Positions 17,933-26,217 of a DNA stretch of 64,000 bases are shown in pieces. The translations under genes were made by a program, and so were the position numbers. Source of the stretch: Geomonas oryzae (GTDB taxonomy: Bacteria; Desulfobacterota; Desulfuromonadia; Geobacterales; Geobacteraceae). The DNA is taken from the NCBI RefSeq assembly GCF_004117875.1, contig NZ_RAHW01000005.1, positions 248,001 to 312,000 on the forward strand, read 5' to 3'. Every line of letters begins with the position of its first letter. The stretch's first letter is position 1. Below the pieces are notes generated by a model, which saw only the letters and a list, made by a program, of their open reading frames with translations, made no database searches and had not been told where the DNA came from.

Positions 17933-18748
17933 ATGAAAAAACTGGTGACGCTTTTTGCTGCAATGGCTCTTACGGTACTCATGGCTCAGGTGGCTCTCGC
18001 CGCCGACACCCTGGCCGAGGTGAAGAAGAAAGGGGTGCTCGTCGCGGGCGTGAAGGACTCGCTCCCCCCCTTCGGCTACATCGATGAGAAGAGCCGCGAG
18101 ATCGTCGGCTACGACATCGACTTCGTCAAGTACATCGCCAAGAAACTCGGCGTGAAGGTCGAACTGAAGCCGGTCACCTCGGCTTCCCGCATGCCGCAGC
18201 TCATGGAAGGGAACATCGACATCATCGCCGCCACCATGACCAAGAACCCGGAGCGCGCGAAGCAGATCGACTTCAGCTACACCTACTTCCTCACCGGGCA
18301 GAAGTTCATCACCAAGAAGGGACAGGTGAAGAGCCTCAAGGACCTGCAGGGCAAGAAGATCGGCACCGCCAAAGGGTCCACGTCCGAGCAGAACGTCTCC
18401 AAGGCGATCCCCACTGCCACCATCCTCTCCTTCGACGATTACCCGCAGGCGTTCCTCGCGCTGCAGCAGGGCAAGGTTGCCGCCGTCACCACCGACGAGT
18501 CGATCCTCGCCGGCATCCTCGGCAAGGCGCCCAACCGCAGCAAGTTCGAGATCCCGAACCTGCAGATCTCCGAAGAGCCGTACGGCCTCGGCATGCGCAA
18601 GGACGACAAGAACTTCGTCGCCTTCGTGAACAAGACCCTGCTCGAGATGGAGAAAAACGGCGAAGCGAAGAAGATCTTCGAGAAGTGGTTCGGCCCGAAA
18701 ACCGCCACCCCGCTCAAGCGCACCTTCAAGATCACCGCCGACAAGTAG
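17933..18748 (+). CDS. Amino acid ABC transporter periplasmic binding protein
   Basis: 271 residues. Signal peptide of about 24 residues ending ALAA, then an SBP_bac_3 domain with the family signature GYDIDFVKYIAKKLGVKVE and the ASRMPQLMEGNIDIIAATMT and KGSTSEQN segments. Captures a polar amino acid or related compound in the periplasm for the ATPase encoded upstream. AAAGGAGG lies 7 bp before the ATG, a very strong site suited to an abundant binding protein. Confidence 0.93.
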   Translation: MKKLVTLFAAMALTVLMAQVALAADTLAEVKKKGVLVAGVKDSLPPFGYIDEKSREIVGYDIDFVKYIAKKLGVKVELKPVTSASRMPQLMEGNIDIIAATMTKNPERAKQIDFSYTYFLTGQKFITKKGQVKSLKDLQGKKIGTAKGSTSEQNVSKAIPTATILSFDDYPQAFLALQQGKVAAVTTDESILAGILGKAPNRSKFEIPNLQISEEPYGLGMRKDDKNFVAFVNKTLLEMEKNGEAKKIFEKWFGPKTATPLKRTFKITADK

Positions 18749-18803
18749 CATCTCTTGCTAACCGGTTCCACAAAAGCAGTTGCTTGCACGTCGAACCGTC
18801 CCC

Positions 18804-18914
18804 AGCTCTCCCCCTCCCTTGACGGGAGGGGGCAGGGGGGTGGGTGAATCTGCCATTGCCGCAAAGGTGGCACCCTCCCCCACCCCCTAACCCCCTCCCG
18901 CAAGGGGAGGGGGG
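18804..18914. repeat. REP/BIME-like inverted repeat pair
   Basis: Two related palindromic blocks in opposite orientation: CCCCCTCCCttgacGGGAGGGGG (18811-18833) followed by a G-run and GTGGG, and its mirrored partner with CCCACCCCCTAACCCCCTCCC then GCAAGGGGAGGGGG (18875-18914). Each block forms its own stem and the two can pair with each other. The same design recurs at 30321-30434, so it is an interspersed element. Confidence 0.8.
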
Positions 18915-19113
18915 ATTACATCGTTACCGCAACATCCTGACCGGAACAACTTCTGCCCCGCTCTGCCATTTCTCCGGCTGAATTCCCTTTTTCCCGCCCC
19001 TCGATCTTGGTCATCTTTGCCTCAGACAGATCGTTTCCAGTACGGCACAAGATTAACTGCTGCTTTGATTGCTTCAATGCTGGATCAACGCCCCCATTTC
19101 AGTGCCTAAACCC

Positions 19114-19143
19114 TTGACAATTCACCTCAAGACGTTATATAAA
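19114..19143 (+). promoter_or_regulatory. Sigma-70 promoter of the multihaem cytochrome
   Basis: Perfect -35 TTGACA (19114-19119) with an AT-rich -10 region TTATATAAA (TATATA or TATAAA at a spacing of 16-18 bp). The start codon lies about 45 bp downstream. Confidence 0.75.
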
Positions 19144-19187
19144 TCCATGCTTAAAATTAACTCTGTTTTAATACCAAGGAGGGGGCA

Positions 19188-20063
19188 ATGAGAGTAGCAA
19201 AGTTTTTCAACCTTGTAGCGGCCCTTGCGCTGTTCGCTTTTGTGGGAACCGCAGCCGCTGCCGATCCCGCACAACCTGCGGCAGTACTGAGCAATACGGA
19301 CTGTGTGAAGTGCCATGAGCAGCCGCCCAAGGATATCGCCGCTGCCGGTGGCAAGCACAAGACCGAGGTGACCTGCCAGGACTGTCACGTCGGCCACCCG
19401 CCCAAGGTTAAGAAACCGATCCCGCAGTGCAGCCAGTGCCACGACGGCAAGCCGCACTACAAGCTCCAGGGCTGCCTCGGCTGCCACTCCAACCCCCATA
19501 CTCCGAAGAACATAAAGTTCGGCAACAACGTGACCGATCCGTGCCTCACCTGCCACAGCGGCCAGATCGAGCAGCTGCGCACCTTCAAGAGCAAGCACAC
19601 CGCCCTCAACTGCTCGTTCTGCCACAACGTCCACGGCCGGATTCCGGAGTGCACCCAGTGCCACAAGCCGCACTCCAGCGACATGGGCGCCAAAGACTGC
19701 AAGGTCTGCCACCAGGCACACAAGCCGGCTGACGTGACCTACAAGTCCGACACCCAGTCCAAGATGTGCGCCGCCTGCCACGGCAAGGCGTTCAGCCTGC
19801 TCACCTCCAGCACCGCGAAGCACAGCAAGCTTGCCTGCGTCTACTGCCACCAGAACAAGCACAAGATGGTGCCGCAGTGCACCCAGTGCCACGTGAAGCC
19901 GCACCCGGCCGCCATCATGGCGAAGTTCCCGAAATGCGGCGAGTGCCACAGCATCGCCCACGACCTGAACCGTTGGGGTGACGCGGCGGCCCCGGCTCCG
20001 GCTGCCAAGCCGGCTGCCCCGGTCAAGCCTGCTGCCAAGCCGGCCAAACCGGCCAAGAAGTAA
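19188..20063 (+). CDS. Secreted dodecahaem c-type cytochrome
   Basis: 291 residues. A signal peptide (about 24 residues, ending AAAA) is followed by twelve CxxCH motifs: CVKCH, CQDCH, CSQCH, CLGCH, CLTCH, CSFCH, CTQCH, CKVCH, CAACH, CVYCH, CTQCH and CGECH, about one per 20 residues. Many extra histidines could give bis-His ligation. The last ~35 residues are an Ala/Pro/Lys repeat without haems. Likely a periplasmic or outer-surface electron carrier in extracellular respiration. AAGGAGGGGG lies just before the ATG, and a strong terminator follows. Confidence 0.92.
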   Translation: MRVAKFFNLVAALALFAFVGTAAAADPAQPAAVLSNTDCVKCHEQPPKDIAAAGGKHKTEVTCQDCHVGHPPKVKKPIPQCSQCHDGKPHYKLQGCLGCHSNPHTPKNIKFGNNVTDPCLTCHSGQIEQLRTFKSKHTALNCSFCHNVHGRIPECTQCHKPHSSDMGAKDCKVCHQAHKPADVTYKSDTQSKMCAACHGKAFSLLTSSTAKHSKLACVYCHQNKHKMVPQCTQCHVKPHPAAIMAKFPKCGECHSIAHDLNRWGDAAAPAPAAKPAAPVKPAAKPAKPAKK

Positions 20064-20079
20064 CGACTCCTGCAGCACA

Positions 20080-20112
20080 TCGGGGAGGCCACGCGGCCTC
20101 CCCGACCTTTTT
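20080..20112 (+). terminator. Rho-independent terminator after the cytochrome gene
   Basis: Perfect 11-bp stem TCGGGGAGGCC / GGCCTCCCCGA with loop ACGC, then CC and five T. Confidence 0.9.
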
Positions 20113-20174
20113 ACCCCTCCCACGTAATCCAAAAGCCTTTAAAAATTCAGTTCCCGTAACACCAGGAGGATCGC

Positions 20175-20570
20175 ATGCTCTTTCTACAGATAACCTCGGC
20201 AGTGACGGCGGTAACACTCGTGATCCTGGCAATGTGCATGATACCGGTTCTCGCGGAACTAAAGAAGGCGGCTGTCTCAATGCAGAGTGCCGCCGACCTT
20301 TTGCAAAAGGAAATCACCCCGCTGGTGCAGGAGTTGCGCGACACGGTCTCCGACGTACAGACAGTGACGAGCGCCGCTGCTGCCAACGCCGACGGAGTGA
20401 ACATGCTTTTGTGCGAGCTCGGCCACGCCGGACACAACATACGCATGATCAACAAGGTGCTGGGGATCGCCTCAGACATCGTGACGAACTCTTCGGTCTA
20501 TGCGACCGGCCTCAAGGTTGCGGCAAGATATATTGTTGATAGAATAGTGAAATCCAAAATTAGGGGGTAA
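20175..20570 (+). CDS. DUF948-type small membrane-anchored protein
   Basis: 131 residues. One N-terminal membrane helix (about 5-25) and a long amphipathic helical region with repeated Val/Ala heptads (LLQKEITPLVQELRDTVSDV), as in DUF948 proteins, which are often encoded beside YtxH proteins. AGGAGG lies 5 bp before the ATG. The YtxH gene begins 4 bp after its stop, so the two form an operon. Molecular role unknown; envelope-stress proteins of this kind are often called general stress proteins. Confidence 0.75.
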   Translation: MLFLQITSAVTAVTLVILAMCMIPVLAELKKAAVSMQSAADLLQKEITPLVQELRDTVSDVQTVTSAAAANADGVNMLLCELGHAGHNIRMINKVLGIASDIVTNSSVYATGLKVAARYIVDRIVKSKIRG

Positions 20571-20574
20571 CACC

Positions 20575-20892
20575 ATGTCAAAAGATAAAGATATCGGGAC
20601 CGGAACCATGCTGCTTTCCTTCCTTGCCGGCGCCGCGGTAGGCATCGGCGCCGCACTTTTGTTCGCGCCTAAGACCGGCGAGGAGCTGCGCGGCAGGATC
20701 AAGGACATGGCCGACGACGCGGTGGACAAGATCAAGGAATACGCGAACGAGGCACAGGAAAAGATCAGGACCAGCTACGAGGACGGCAAGGATCTGGTGC
20801 TGGAAAAGAAGAACATCATCGCCTCCGCCATCGAGGCGGGCAAAGAGGCGATGGAGCGGGAAAAGGAAAAGCAGAAGTCCCAACAGGTATAA
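20575..20892 (+). CDS. YtxH domain protein
   Basis: 105 residues. A glycine-rich membrane helix (SFLAGAAVGIGAALLFAP) followed by the KTGEELRGRIKD motif and a charged helix is the YtxH signature. Such proteins are small, inner-membrane and stress-linked; no biochemical function is established. AGGGGG precedes the ATG. Co-transcribed with the DUF948 gene and closed by a terminator. Confidence 0.85.
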   Translation: MSKDKDIGTGTMLLSFLAGAAVGIGAALLFAPKTGEELRGRIKDMADDAVDKIKEYANEAQEKIRTSYEDGKDLVLEKKNIIASAIEAGKEAMEREKEKQKSQQV

Positions 20893-20910
20893 GGGGAGCT
20901 CCCCCGCCGA

Positions 20911-20937
20911 AAAGCCCACCCCGGTGGGCTTTTTTTC
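20911..20937 (+). terminator. Rho-independent terminator after ytxH-like gene
   Basis: Stem AAAGCCCACC / GGTGGGCTTT with a short CC loop and a run of T. Confidence 0.9.
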
Positions 20938-20969
20938 GTTCAAGCAGACGCCCCTTAGGGGAGCAGACG

Positions 20970-22319
20970 GTGCATCCAAGTATGAATGACAACAACAAGA
21001 ACAAGCTCCCCGGCATGATCTGGCGCCACGACCCGACACAGTTAAGCGGCTGGAAGGGGAAGGGACTGAGGCTTTTGCAGTTTCTGGACTTCGTCTTCGC
21101 CAACTTCATGGCCAACAACGCGCTCCTGCGCGCGACGGCCCTCTCTTTCACCTCGCTCCTTTCGCTGGTGCCGCTTCTGGCCCTCGCCTTCTCGGTGCTG
21201 AAAGGACTCGGCGCCCAGAACCGCCTGGTGCCGCTTATCCTCAAGCAGGTGACCGCAGGCAACGAGGAGGTGGTGGACCGGGTCATCTCCTACATAGGCA
21301 ACACCAACATGGGTTCGGTAGGGGCCATAGGCCTTGCCGCGCTCCTCTTCACCGCGATCAGCATGCTGGGAAGCATCGAGGAGGCCTTCAACGCCATCTG
21401 GGGCGTACCGGAGACCCGCTCCTTTTACCGCAAGTTCAGCGACTACCTGAGCGTCCTCATCAGCGCGCCGCTTCTGCTGCTCGCCGCGACCAGTATCACC
21501 ACCACGCTGCAGAGCAAGTGGCTCACCAGCTGGATCATCGAGAAGACCTACCTCGGGGACCTGTTCCTGTTCACCCTGGGGCTCACCCCCTACCTCGTGG
21601 TCTGGACCGCCATCTTCCTTTTGTACGTCTTCATCCCCAACACCCGGGTACGCTTCGATTCAGCCGCCGTGGGCGCGGTACTCGCCGGGACGCTCTGGCA
21701 GTTCGCCCAGTGGGCCTACATCCACTTCCAGGTGGGCGCCGGCAACTACAACGCCATCTACGGCACCCTGGCCGCCCTCCCGATCCTCATGGTCTGGCTC
21801 TACGTCAGCTGGATCATCGTCCTCTTCGGGATGGAGGTCGTCGCGGCGCACCAGAACCGGAGCACCTTCCGTCGCGACATCCGCGGGCGCGAGATCAGCC
21901 ACGCCCTGCAGGAGCTGGTCGCACTAGCGGCACTTCGGCACATCGCCGACTCCTTCTACCGCGGCGAGCCCGCCTGGGGAGAGCACCACTTGGCCGTCAA
22001 ACTCGGCATCCCGCTGCGCATCGTGCGCGACACCCTGGAGCATCTGCGCGAACAGGGGTTCATCGTGCAGGCGGGCGAGGGACGCGGCAGCTTCTATCCC
22101 GCCCGCGACCTCGACCAGGTCTCCATCGCAGACGTGCTCCTCTCCCTCAGGCGGCGCGGCGCCTCGGCCGCCATCGTCGGCGAGGAGCAGGCGGATGCGA
22201 TTCTCGCAAGCTCCGAACGCGCCCTTTGCGCCGCCCTGGAGGGGCTTTCCCTGAAGGATCTCGCGCTGCCGGAAAAGCGCCCTGACGTCGTTGACAAAGG
22301 GGGAGCAGTTGACATATAG
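20970..22319 (+). CDS. YihY/BrkB family inner-membrane protein with C-terminal winged helix
   Basis: 449 residues. Six membrane helices in the first ~290 residues carry the YihY/virulence factor BrkB signatures (LRATALSFTSLLSLVPLLAL, QFNAIWG-like EEAFNAIWGVPE, GAVLAGTLWQFAQWAYIHF, NYNAIYGTLAALPILMVWLY). After the last helix a ~120-residue cytoplasmic part resembles a winged helix (VKLGIPLRIVRDTLEHLREQGFIV split across the motif). GTG at 20970 is the likely start, with AGGGGAG 6 bp upstream; the ATG at 20982 is too far from it. Function unproved for the family. Confidence 0.88.
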   Translation: MHPSMNDNNKNKLPGMIWRHDPTQLSGWKGKGLRLLQFLDFVFANFMANNALLRATALSFTSLLSLVPLLALAFSVLKGLGAQNRLVPLILKQVTAGNEEVVDRVISYIGNTNMGSVGAIGLAALLFTAISMLGSIEEAFNAIWGVPETRSFYRKFSDYLSVLISAPLLLLAATSITTTLQSKWLTSWIIEKTYLGDLFLFTLGLTPYLVVWTAIFLLYVFIPNTRVRFDSAAVGAVLAGTLWQFAQWAYIHFQVGAGNYNAIYGTLAALPILMVWLYVSWIIVLFGMEVVAAHQNRSTFRRDIRGREISHALQELVALAALRHIADSFYRGEPAWGEHHLAVKLGIPLRIVRDTLEHLREQGFIVQAGEGRGSFYPARDLDQVSIADVLLSLRRRGASAAIVGEEQADAILASSERALCAALEGLSLKDLALPEKRPDVVDKGGAVDI

Positions 22320-22352
22320 TGGCCCGATTAAACTGACGGCCAGAAGCGGGAC

Positions 22353-23684
22353 ATGCAAGATTTCAAAGATATAGACAAAGAGAAAAGCAAAAGAAGATTC
22401 CTCAGGGCGAAGGAACAGGACGGGCGCAACACCTTCAGGCAGATCAAGGAGACCAAGCCGCAGAAGAAACGGCTCAAGTACATCCTTCCTGCCATCGCAC
22501 TCCTGCTTGCCGGCTACCCCATCATCTCCCTCTTCGGTTCCCCGCGCGCCAAGAGCGCGCCGACCGCTGCGAAGCCCGCCGCGGTATCCCTCTCCAAACT
22601 GGATCAGGGAAGCGCCTTCAAGCTCGCCGCCGGGGCCTATTCCAGCGCCCGCGTGCAAAACGGCAAGCTGTCGGCGCCCCTGCCGCAGGGGGGAGAGGTG
22701 ATCTACAGCATCGACGCCGAGGTGCAGCAAAAGGTCGCGAAGCTCTTCGCCGACTACAAGGTCCCCTACGGGCTCTTCGTCGCCATGGACCCCAAGACGG
22801 GACGCATCCTCGCCGCGGTATCCCACTCCGCCTCCCGCCCCGGCTGGGAGAAGGACGCCAACTACCACCTCTATCCGATGGCCTCTCTCTTCAAGATCGT
22901 GACCGCGACGGCCGCCCTGGAAGAGAAGAAGGTCGGGCCTCAGACCCCCTTCGCGTTCAACGGCAAGCTCACCTCGGAAAGCCCGAAGTACTGGAGGGTG
23001 AAACCGGGGCGCGGCAACCAGACCATGCCGCTCTCCCTCGCCATGGGAAAATCGGTGAACCCGGTGTACGGCCGCCTGGCCGGAGAGGTGGTGGGACGCG
23101 ACCCGCTGCTTTTGTACGCGGGGAGGTACGGCTTCAACCAGCCCATGTTCCCGAGCAGCCCGATCGCGGCGAGCACGGCCCCGGCGCCTGGCACCATCGA
23201 CGAGCTGATGCGGATGGGGGCGGGGCTCAACCGCGAGGTGAAGATCTCCCCGTTCCACGCCGCCGCCATCATGGCATCGGTGGCCAACGGCGGCGTGATG
23301 ATGGCCCCTTCGCTTGCGAGCGAGATCCGCGACGCGAAAGGGAGCGTCGTCTTCACCCAGAAGCCCCAGCCGTTGCGCACCGTGATGACCCCGCAGACGG
23401 CGCAGTCGCTCGCGCAGATGCTCGCCACCACCGTGGAAAGCGGCACCTCGCGCCGCGCCTTCCACGACCGCAGGGGAAGAAGGATGCTCGCCTCGGTTAG
23501 AATCGCCGCCAAGACCGGCTCCATCGACGGCACCGATCCCGCGGGACACTACAGCTGGTTCGCCGCCTATGCTCCGATGGAAGATCCCCAGATCGCGCTC
23601 GCGGCGCTCGTGATCAACGAGAACAAGTGGCGCATCAAGGCGACCACGGTGGGCGAACAGGCGCTCGAGGCGTTTTTCCGGTAG
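22353..23684 (+). CDS. Single-pass penicillin-binding transpeptidase-like protein
   Basis: 443 residues. A basic cytoplasmic N-terminus, one membrane helix (about 43-60) and a periplasmic transpeptidase domain. Catalytic motifs are complete: SLFK (178-181, nucleophile Ser178), SVN (234-236) and KTG (387-389). It lacks the long dimerisation/pedestal domain of PBP2 and PBP3, so it is a small D,D-transpeptidase-like or beta-lactam-binding protein. A strongly charged N-terminus suggests contact with cytoplasmic partners. It starts 33 bp after the yihY-like gene. Confidence 0.85.
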   Translation: MQDFKDIDKEKSKRRFLRAKEQDGRNTFRQIKETKPQKKRLKYILPAIALLLAGYPIISLFGSPRAKSAPTAAKPAAVSLSKLDQGSAFKLAAGAYSSARVQNGKLSAPLPQGGEVIYSIDAEVQQKVAKLFADYKVPYGLFVAMDPKTGRILAAVSHSASRPGWEKDANYHLYPMASLFKIVTATAALEEKKVGPQTPFAFNGKLTSESPKYWRVKPGRGNQTMPLSLAMGKSVNPVYGRLAGEVVGRDPLLLYAGRYGFNQPMFPSSPIAASTAPAPGTIDELMRMGAGLNREVKISPFHAAAIMASVANGGVMMAPSLASEIRDAKGSVVFTQKPQPLRTVMTPQTAQSLAQMLATTVESGTSRRAFHDRRGRRMLASVRIAAKTGSIDGTDPAGHYSWFAAYAPMEDPQIALAALVINENKWRIKATTVGEQALEAFFR

Positions 23685-23689
23685 GTGAG

Positions 23690-23929
23690 ATGATGGAATG
23701 TTCGGGATGCGGGACCTGCTGTGTCGCTCCTGACATCAGCGCCCTGGGGAAGAAGGTCGGCGAGCGGTGCCCGCACCTGGGAGAGGGTGAGCGCTGCGGC
23801 ATCTACGCCGAGCGTCCCGCGGTATGCCGCGGCTATCGCCCCGACGAGATCTGCCAAAGGGTGGCGGCGCCGACCCTGGAGGAGCGGGTGGCACGCTACC
23901 TGGAGCTTTTCGGCCTGGAGCGTTCCTAG
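23690..23929 (+). CDS. YkgJ-type cysteine cluster protein
   Basis: 79 residues. The pattern CSGCGTCC near the start, then CPHL, CGIY and CRGYRPDEIC form the eight-cysteine YkgJ/CxxCxxCC cluster, thought to bind zinc or an Fe-S centre. The gene overlaps almost with the stop of the transpeptidase gene; AGGTGAG lies directly before tandem ATG codons at 23690 and 23693. The 3' end overlaps the convergent phosphatase gene by 4 bp. Confidence 0.82.
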   Translation: MMECSGCGTCCVAPDISALGKKVGERCPHLGEGERCGIYAERPAVCRGYRPDEICQRVAAPTLEERVARYLELFGLERS

Positions 23930-24639
23930 CGGAAGCGCTCCAGCGTCACCTTGCCGTCCAAGAGCTGCGCGTACGAGTAATGGGTGATCCAGTCCCCGAG
24001 CGCCACGAACCGGCGCCCTCCCTCCTCTTTGACCATGGGGAGGTGGAAGTGACCGGTGATGACGACGTCGCACCCGGCGGCGAACCGCCCGCGGGCGAAG
24101 TCTTCCAGGATGGCACGGTAGTCCCAGCGTACCTTGCGCGCGGCGTGCCGGCTGCTTGAGCGGCGCGACAGGGCCGCCGCGGTCCGGTCGGCCAAGCGGC
24201 GCGAGAACACGGGAACAAGGGCACGAACCAGGGGGCTGTGCAGCACGGACCGGAAGACACGGTAGCGGTAGTCGGCGCGGTTGATCTCATCGCCGTGGCA
24301 CAGGCAGACCCTGAGCCCCTCGATGGTGAACTCGGCACCGCCTGCGTGCACCTCCGCCTGCAACTGCTCGGTGAAGAAGCCCCCCAGATGGAAATCGTGG
24401 TTCCCTTCGAAGTAGACGATGCGCACGCCGCGCGCCCTCACCCTCTTCAGGCAGTCGATGATGTCCCGGTAGTGGCCGTAGACCGGCTGCGGGTTCCCGA
24501 TCCAGAACTCGAAGATGTCCCCCAGCAGGTAAAGGGCGTCCGTGTCGGCGGGGAGCGTGTCCAGAAAGCGGACCAGGGCCCGGTAGTTCTCGTCTTCCGG
24601 GGCTCTCAGGTGGGCGTCGGCGATGAAGATCTTGCGCAT
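23926..24639 (-). CDS. UDP-2,3-diacylglucosamine diphosphatase-like metallophosphatase (LpxH family)
   Basis: 237 residues. Calcineurin-like fold with the metal motifs in order: DAH (residues 6-8), GDIFEFW, GNHDFH, CHGDEIN and GHFHLP. The length and the GDIFEFWIGNPQP segment fit LpxH, the lipid A enzyme that cleaves UDP-2,3-diacylglucosamine to lipid X, acting at the inner membrane. Other LpxH-like phosphatases without lipid A role exist, so the exact substrate is not certain. The start is the ATG at 24639; longer open frame upstream runs through the divergent gene and has no homology. Confidence 0.82.
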   Translation of the reverse strand: MRKIFIADAHLRAPEDENYRALVRFLDTLPADTDALYLLGDIFEFWIGNPQPVYGHYRDIIDCLKRVRARGVRIVYFEGNHDFHLGGFFTEQLQAEVHAGGAEFTIEGLRVCLCHGDEINRADYRYRVFRSVLHSPLVRALVPVFSRRLADRTAAALSRRSSSRHAARKVRWDYRAILEDFARGRFAAGCDVVITGHFHLPMVKEEGGRRFVALGDWITHYSYAQLLDGKVTLERFR

Positions 24640-24687
24640 TGGCGCAATATATACAAAAATAGCGGGTTGGTAAAGGGACGAGGTACG

Positions 24688-25122
24688 ATGCACGCACTGC
24701 GCAACCTGGAGATCGTCTGGGAGGACCTGATGGAGGCCTTCGAGAACGCGGACTCCGACATGATATATTTCCTGGACCGCGAGACCGGCGAGGTCTTCTC
24801 GGTCCCTACCGAGTACGACGACGAGGCGTTCTGGCAGGAGGTGGACGCCCAGCAGGAGCGCTTCCTCGAGATTCCCCCCTTCGACTACGGCCAGGAGCGC
24901 CAACTGGTGCACGCCTTCATCCAGGGGATCGAAAACGAGGGGCTCAAAGGGATGCTGGTGCGCGCCTTCACCGGGAAGCAGTCCCACGGCAGGCTGAACG
25001 AGATCCTCTCCTTCTACCCGGAGGAACAGGAGCGCTTCCAGGCCATCAGGGAAAGTTTCCTCACCGAGCGGGCAGCGAACTGGCTCGAAGAGCACGACAT
25101 CTATCCGCCGGAGCGCCTGTAA
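24688..25122 (+). CDS. UPF0158 family protein
   Basis: 144 residues, acidic. The opening with FENADSDMIYFLDRETGEVF and the later FLEIPPFDYGQERQLVHAFI segment match UPF0158, a soluble family of unknown function. AGGGACGAGG precedes the ATG at 24688 by 4 bp. It is divergent from the LpxH-like gene with a 48-bp gap, so their promoters must overlap. Confidence 0.8.
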   Translation: MHALRNLEIVWEDLMEAFENADSDMIYFLDRETGEVFSVPTEYDDEAFWQEVDAQQERFLEIPPFDYGQERQLVHAFIQGIENEGLKGMLVRAFTGKQSHGRLNEILSFYPEEQERFQAIRESFLTERAANWLEEHDIYPPERL

Positions 25123-25197
25123 CCGTTACCGTTGACCAACATCCCCCTTTTGCGTAACATCTCTCAGGTATTTAACGCCACACGGATGCAATAGGCC

Positions 25198-25701
25198 ATG
25201 ACGAGAATGCGCTCAATCCATCCCCTGTCCGAAATCGCCCTCGTGGTTTTCCTCGCCACCCTGCTCGGCGTCGCCTGGAATAAAACCCTGCTCACCGACG
25301 CCTGGCGCGGCGGGACATCCCAAGCCGCCGTCGTCGCACAAGCCGCCCAGGCCGCCGAGGCGGTCCCCATGCCGGTGGGGCTTGCCCAGGCGAAGGAGTT
25401 GCACGACTCCGGGCAGGCCGTGCTCGTCGACGCGCGCAGCGCCGACAGTTTCACCAAGGAACACATCGCCGGGGCCCTCTCCCTTCCCCTTGCCGCAGCC
25501 AGCGGGAAAAAGCCCCCCCTGCCGAAGAGCGTCACCCCCGACACGATCATCATCGCCTACTGCAACGGCTTTTCCTGCCACGACAGCATGGAGCTCGGAA
25601 AACTCCTGATCAAGGCCGGTTACCGCCAGGTCTTCGTCTTCGAGGGTGGCCTTCCCGAGTGGCGCGACGCGGGCTACCCGACCGCCGGAGGGGCATCATG
25701 A
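25198..25701 (+). CDS. Membrane-anchored rhodanese-domain protein
   Basis: 167 residues. An N-terminal membrane anchor (about 11-28) leads to a single rhodanese domain (about 58-160) with the strand AVLVDARSADSF and an active loop CNGFSCHD in a sulfurtransferase-like arrangement; the catalytic Cys is the second of these. It likely faces the periplasm and handles sulfur or persulfide. The stop codon overlaps the start of the MauE-like gene (ATGA), so the pair probably works together. Confidence 0.85.
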   Translation: MTRMRSIHPLSEIALVVFLATLLGVAWNKTLLTDAWRGGTSQAAVVAQAAQAAEAVPMPVGLAQAKELHDSGQAVLVDARSADSFTKEHIAGALSLPLAAASGKKPPLPKSVTPDTIIIAYCNGFSCHDSMELGKLLIKAGYRQVFVFEGGLPEWRDAGYPTAGGAS

Positions 25702-26126
25702 AACGCATCGACTTCGTGATGGTGCTCCGCATCGCCCTGGGGGGCGTCTTCATCTACGCGGCGATCCCGAAGATCGTCGATCCGGTCGCCTTCGCCGGGA
25801 GCGTGGCAGCCTACCGCATCCTCCCCTACTTCTGGAACTACGTCGCCGCGGCGGTGCTCCCCTTTCTCGAACTGATCTGCGGAGTCCTCCTGGTGCTGGG
25901 CATCCGGGTCAGGACCGGCGCCCTGATCATCGGCGCGCTGAACCTCGTCTTCATGGTCGCCCTCGCCTCCGCCATCGTGCGCGGCCTGGACATCGACTGC
26001 GGCTGTTTCCGCCAAGGGGGCGAAAAGACCACGCCATGGATTGCCCTCGCCCGGGATGCCGTCTTCCTCGCCATGACCGCCGCCGTACTGCGCTACGAGC
26101 GGATCCGCGCCGCGCAGCGCTTTTAA
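25698..26126 (+). CDS. MauE/DoxX-type redox-associated membrane protein
   Basis: 142 residues with four membrane helices. The motif FIYAAIPKIVDPVAFA and the loop CGCF match the MauE/methylamine-utilisation group within the DoxX superfamily, whose members are linked to disulfide or quinone redox reactions. Overlap with the rhodanese gene suggests a shared sulfur redox role. The start at 25698 follows from the ATGA overlap. Confidence 0.82.
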   Translation: MKRIDFVMVLRIALGGVFIYAAIPKIVDPVAFAGSVAAYRILPYFWNYVAAAVLPFLELICGVLLVLGIRVRTGALIIGALNLVFMVALASAIVRGLDIDCGCFRQGGEKTTPWIALARDAVFLAMTAAVLRYERIRAAQRF

Positions 26127-26217
26127 TTTCTCGCGAAAGCCCTTCCCCCGCCGCTTGCAGTTTTCCCGGAAATCCTGTAGGATGCCGCGTTGTTTCATTA
26201 AGCTTCAGGAGATAGTT

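Larger units (their letters stand above)
18749..19187. other. Intergenic region with inverted repeat element and cytochrome promoter
   Basis: No gene. It holds the C/G-rich inverted repeat pair at 18804-18914, then AT-richer sequence and the promoter of the cytochrome gene at 19114-19143. Confidence 0.6.

Noticed and set aside
19080-19187. c-di-GMP (GEMM) riboswitch before the cytochrome gene
   Set aside because: Expected because it is frequent before cytochrome genes in this group, but none of its conserved blocks is present, and the leader is too short.
24640-25095. N-terminal extension of the LpxH-like protein
   Set aside because: The frame stays open but runs opposite the UPF0158 gene and has no homology; the phosphatase begins at the ATG at 24639.
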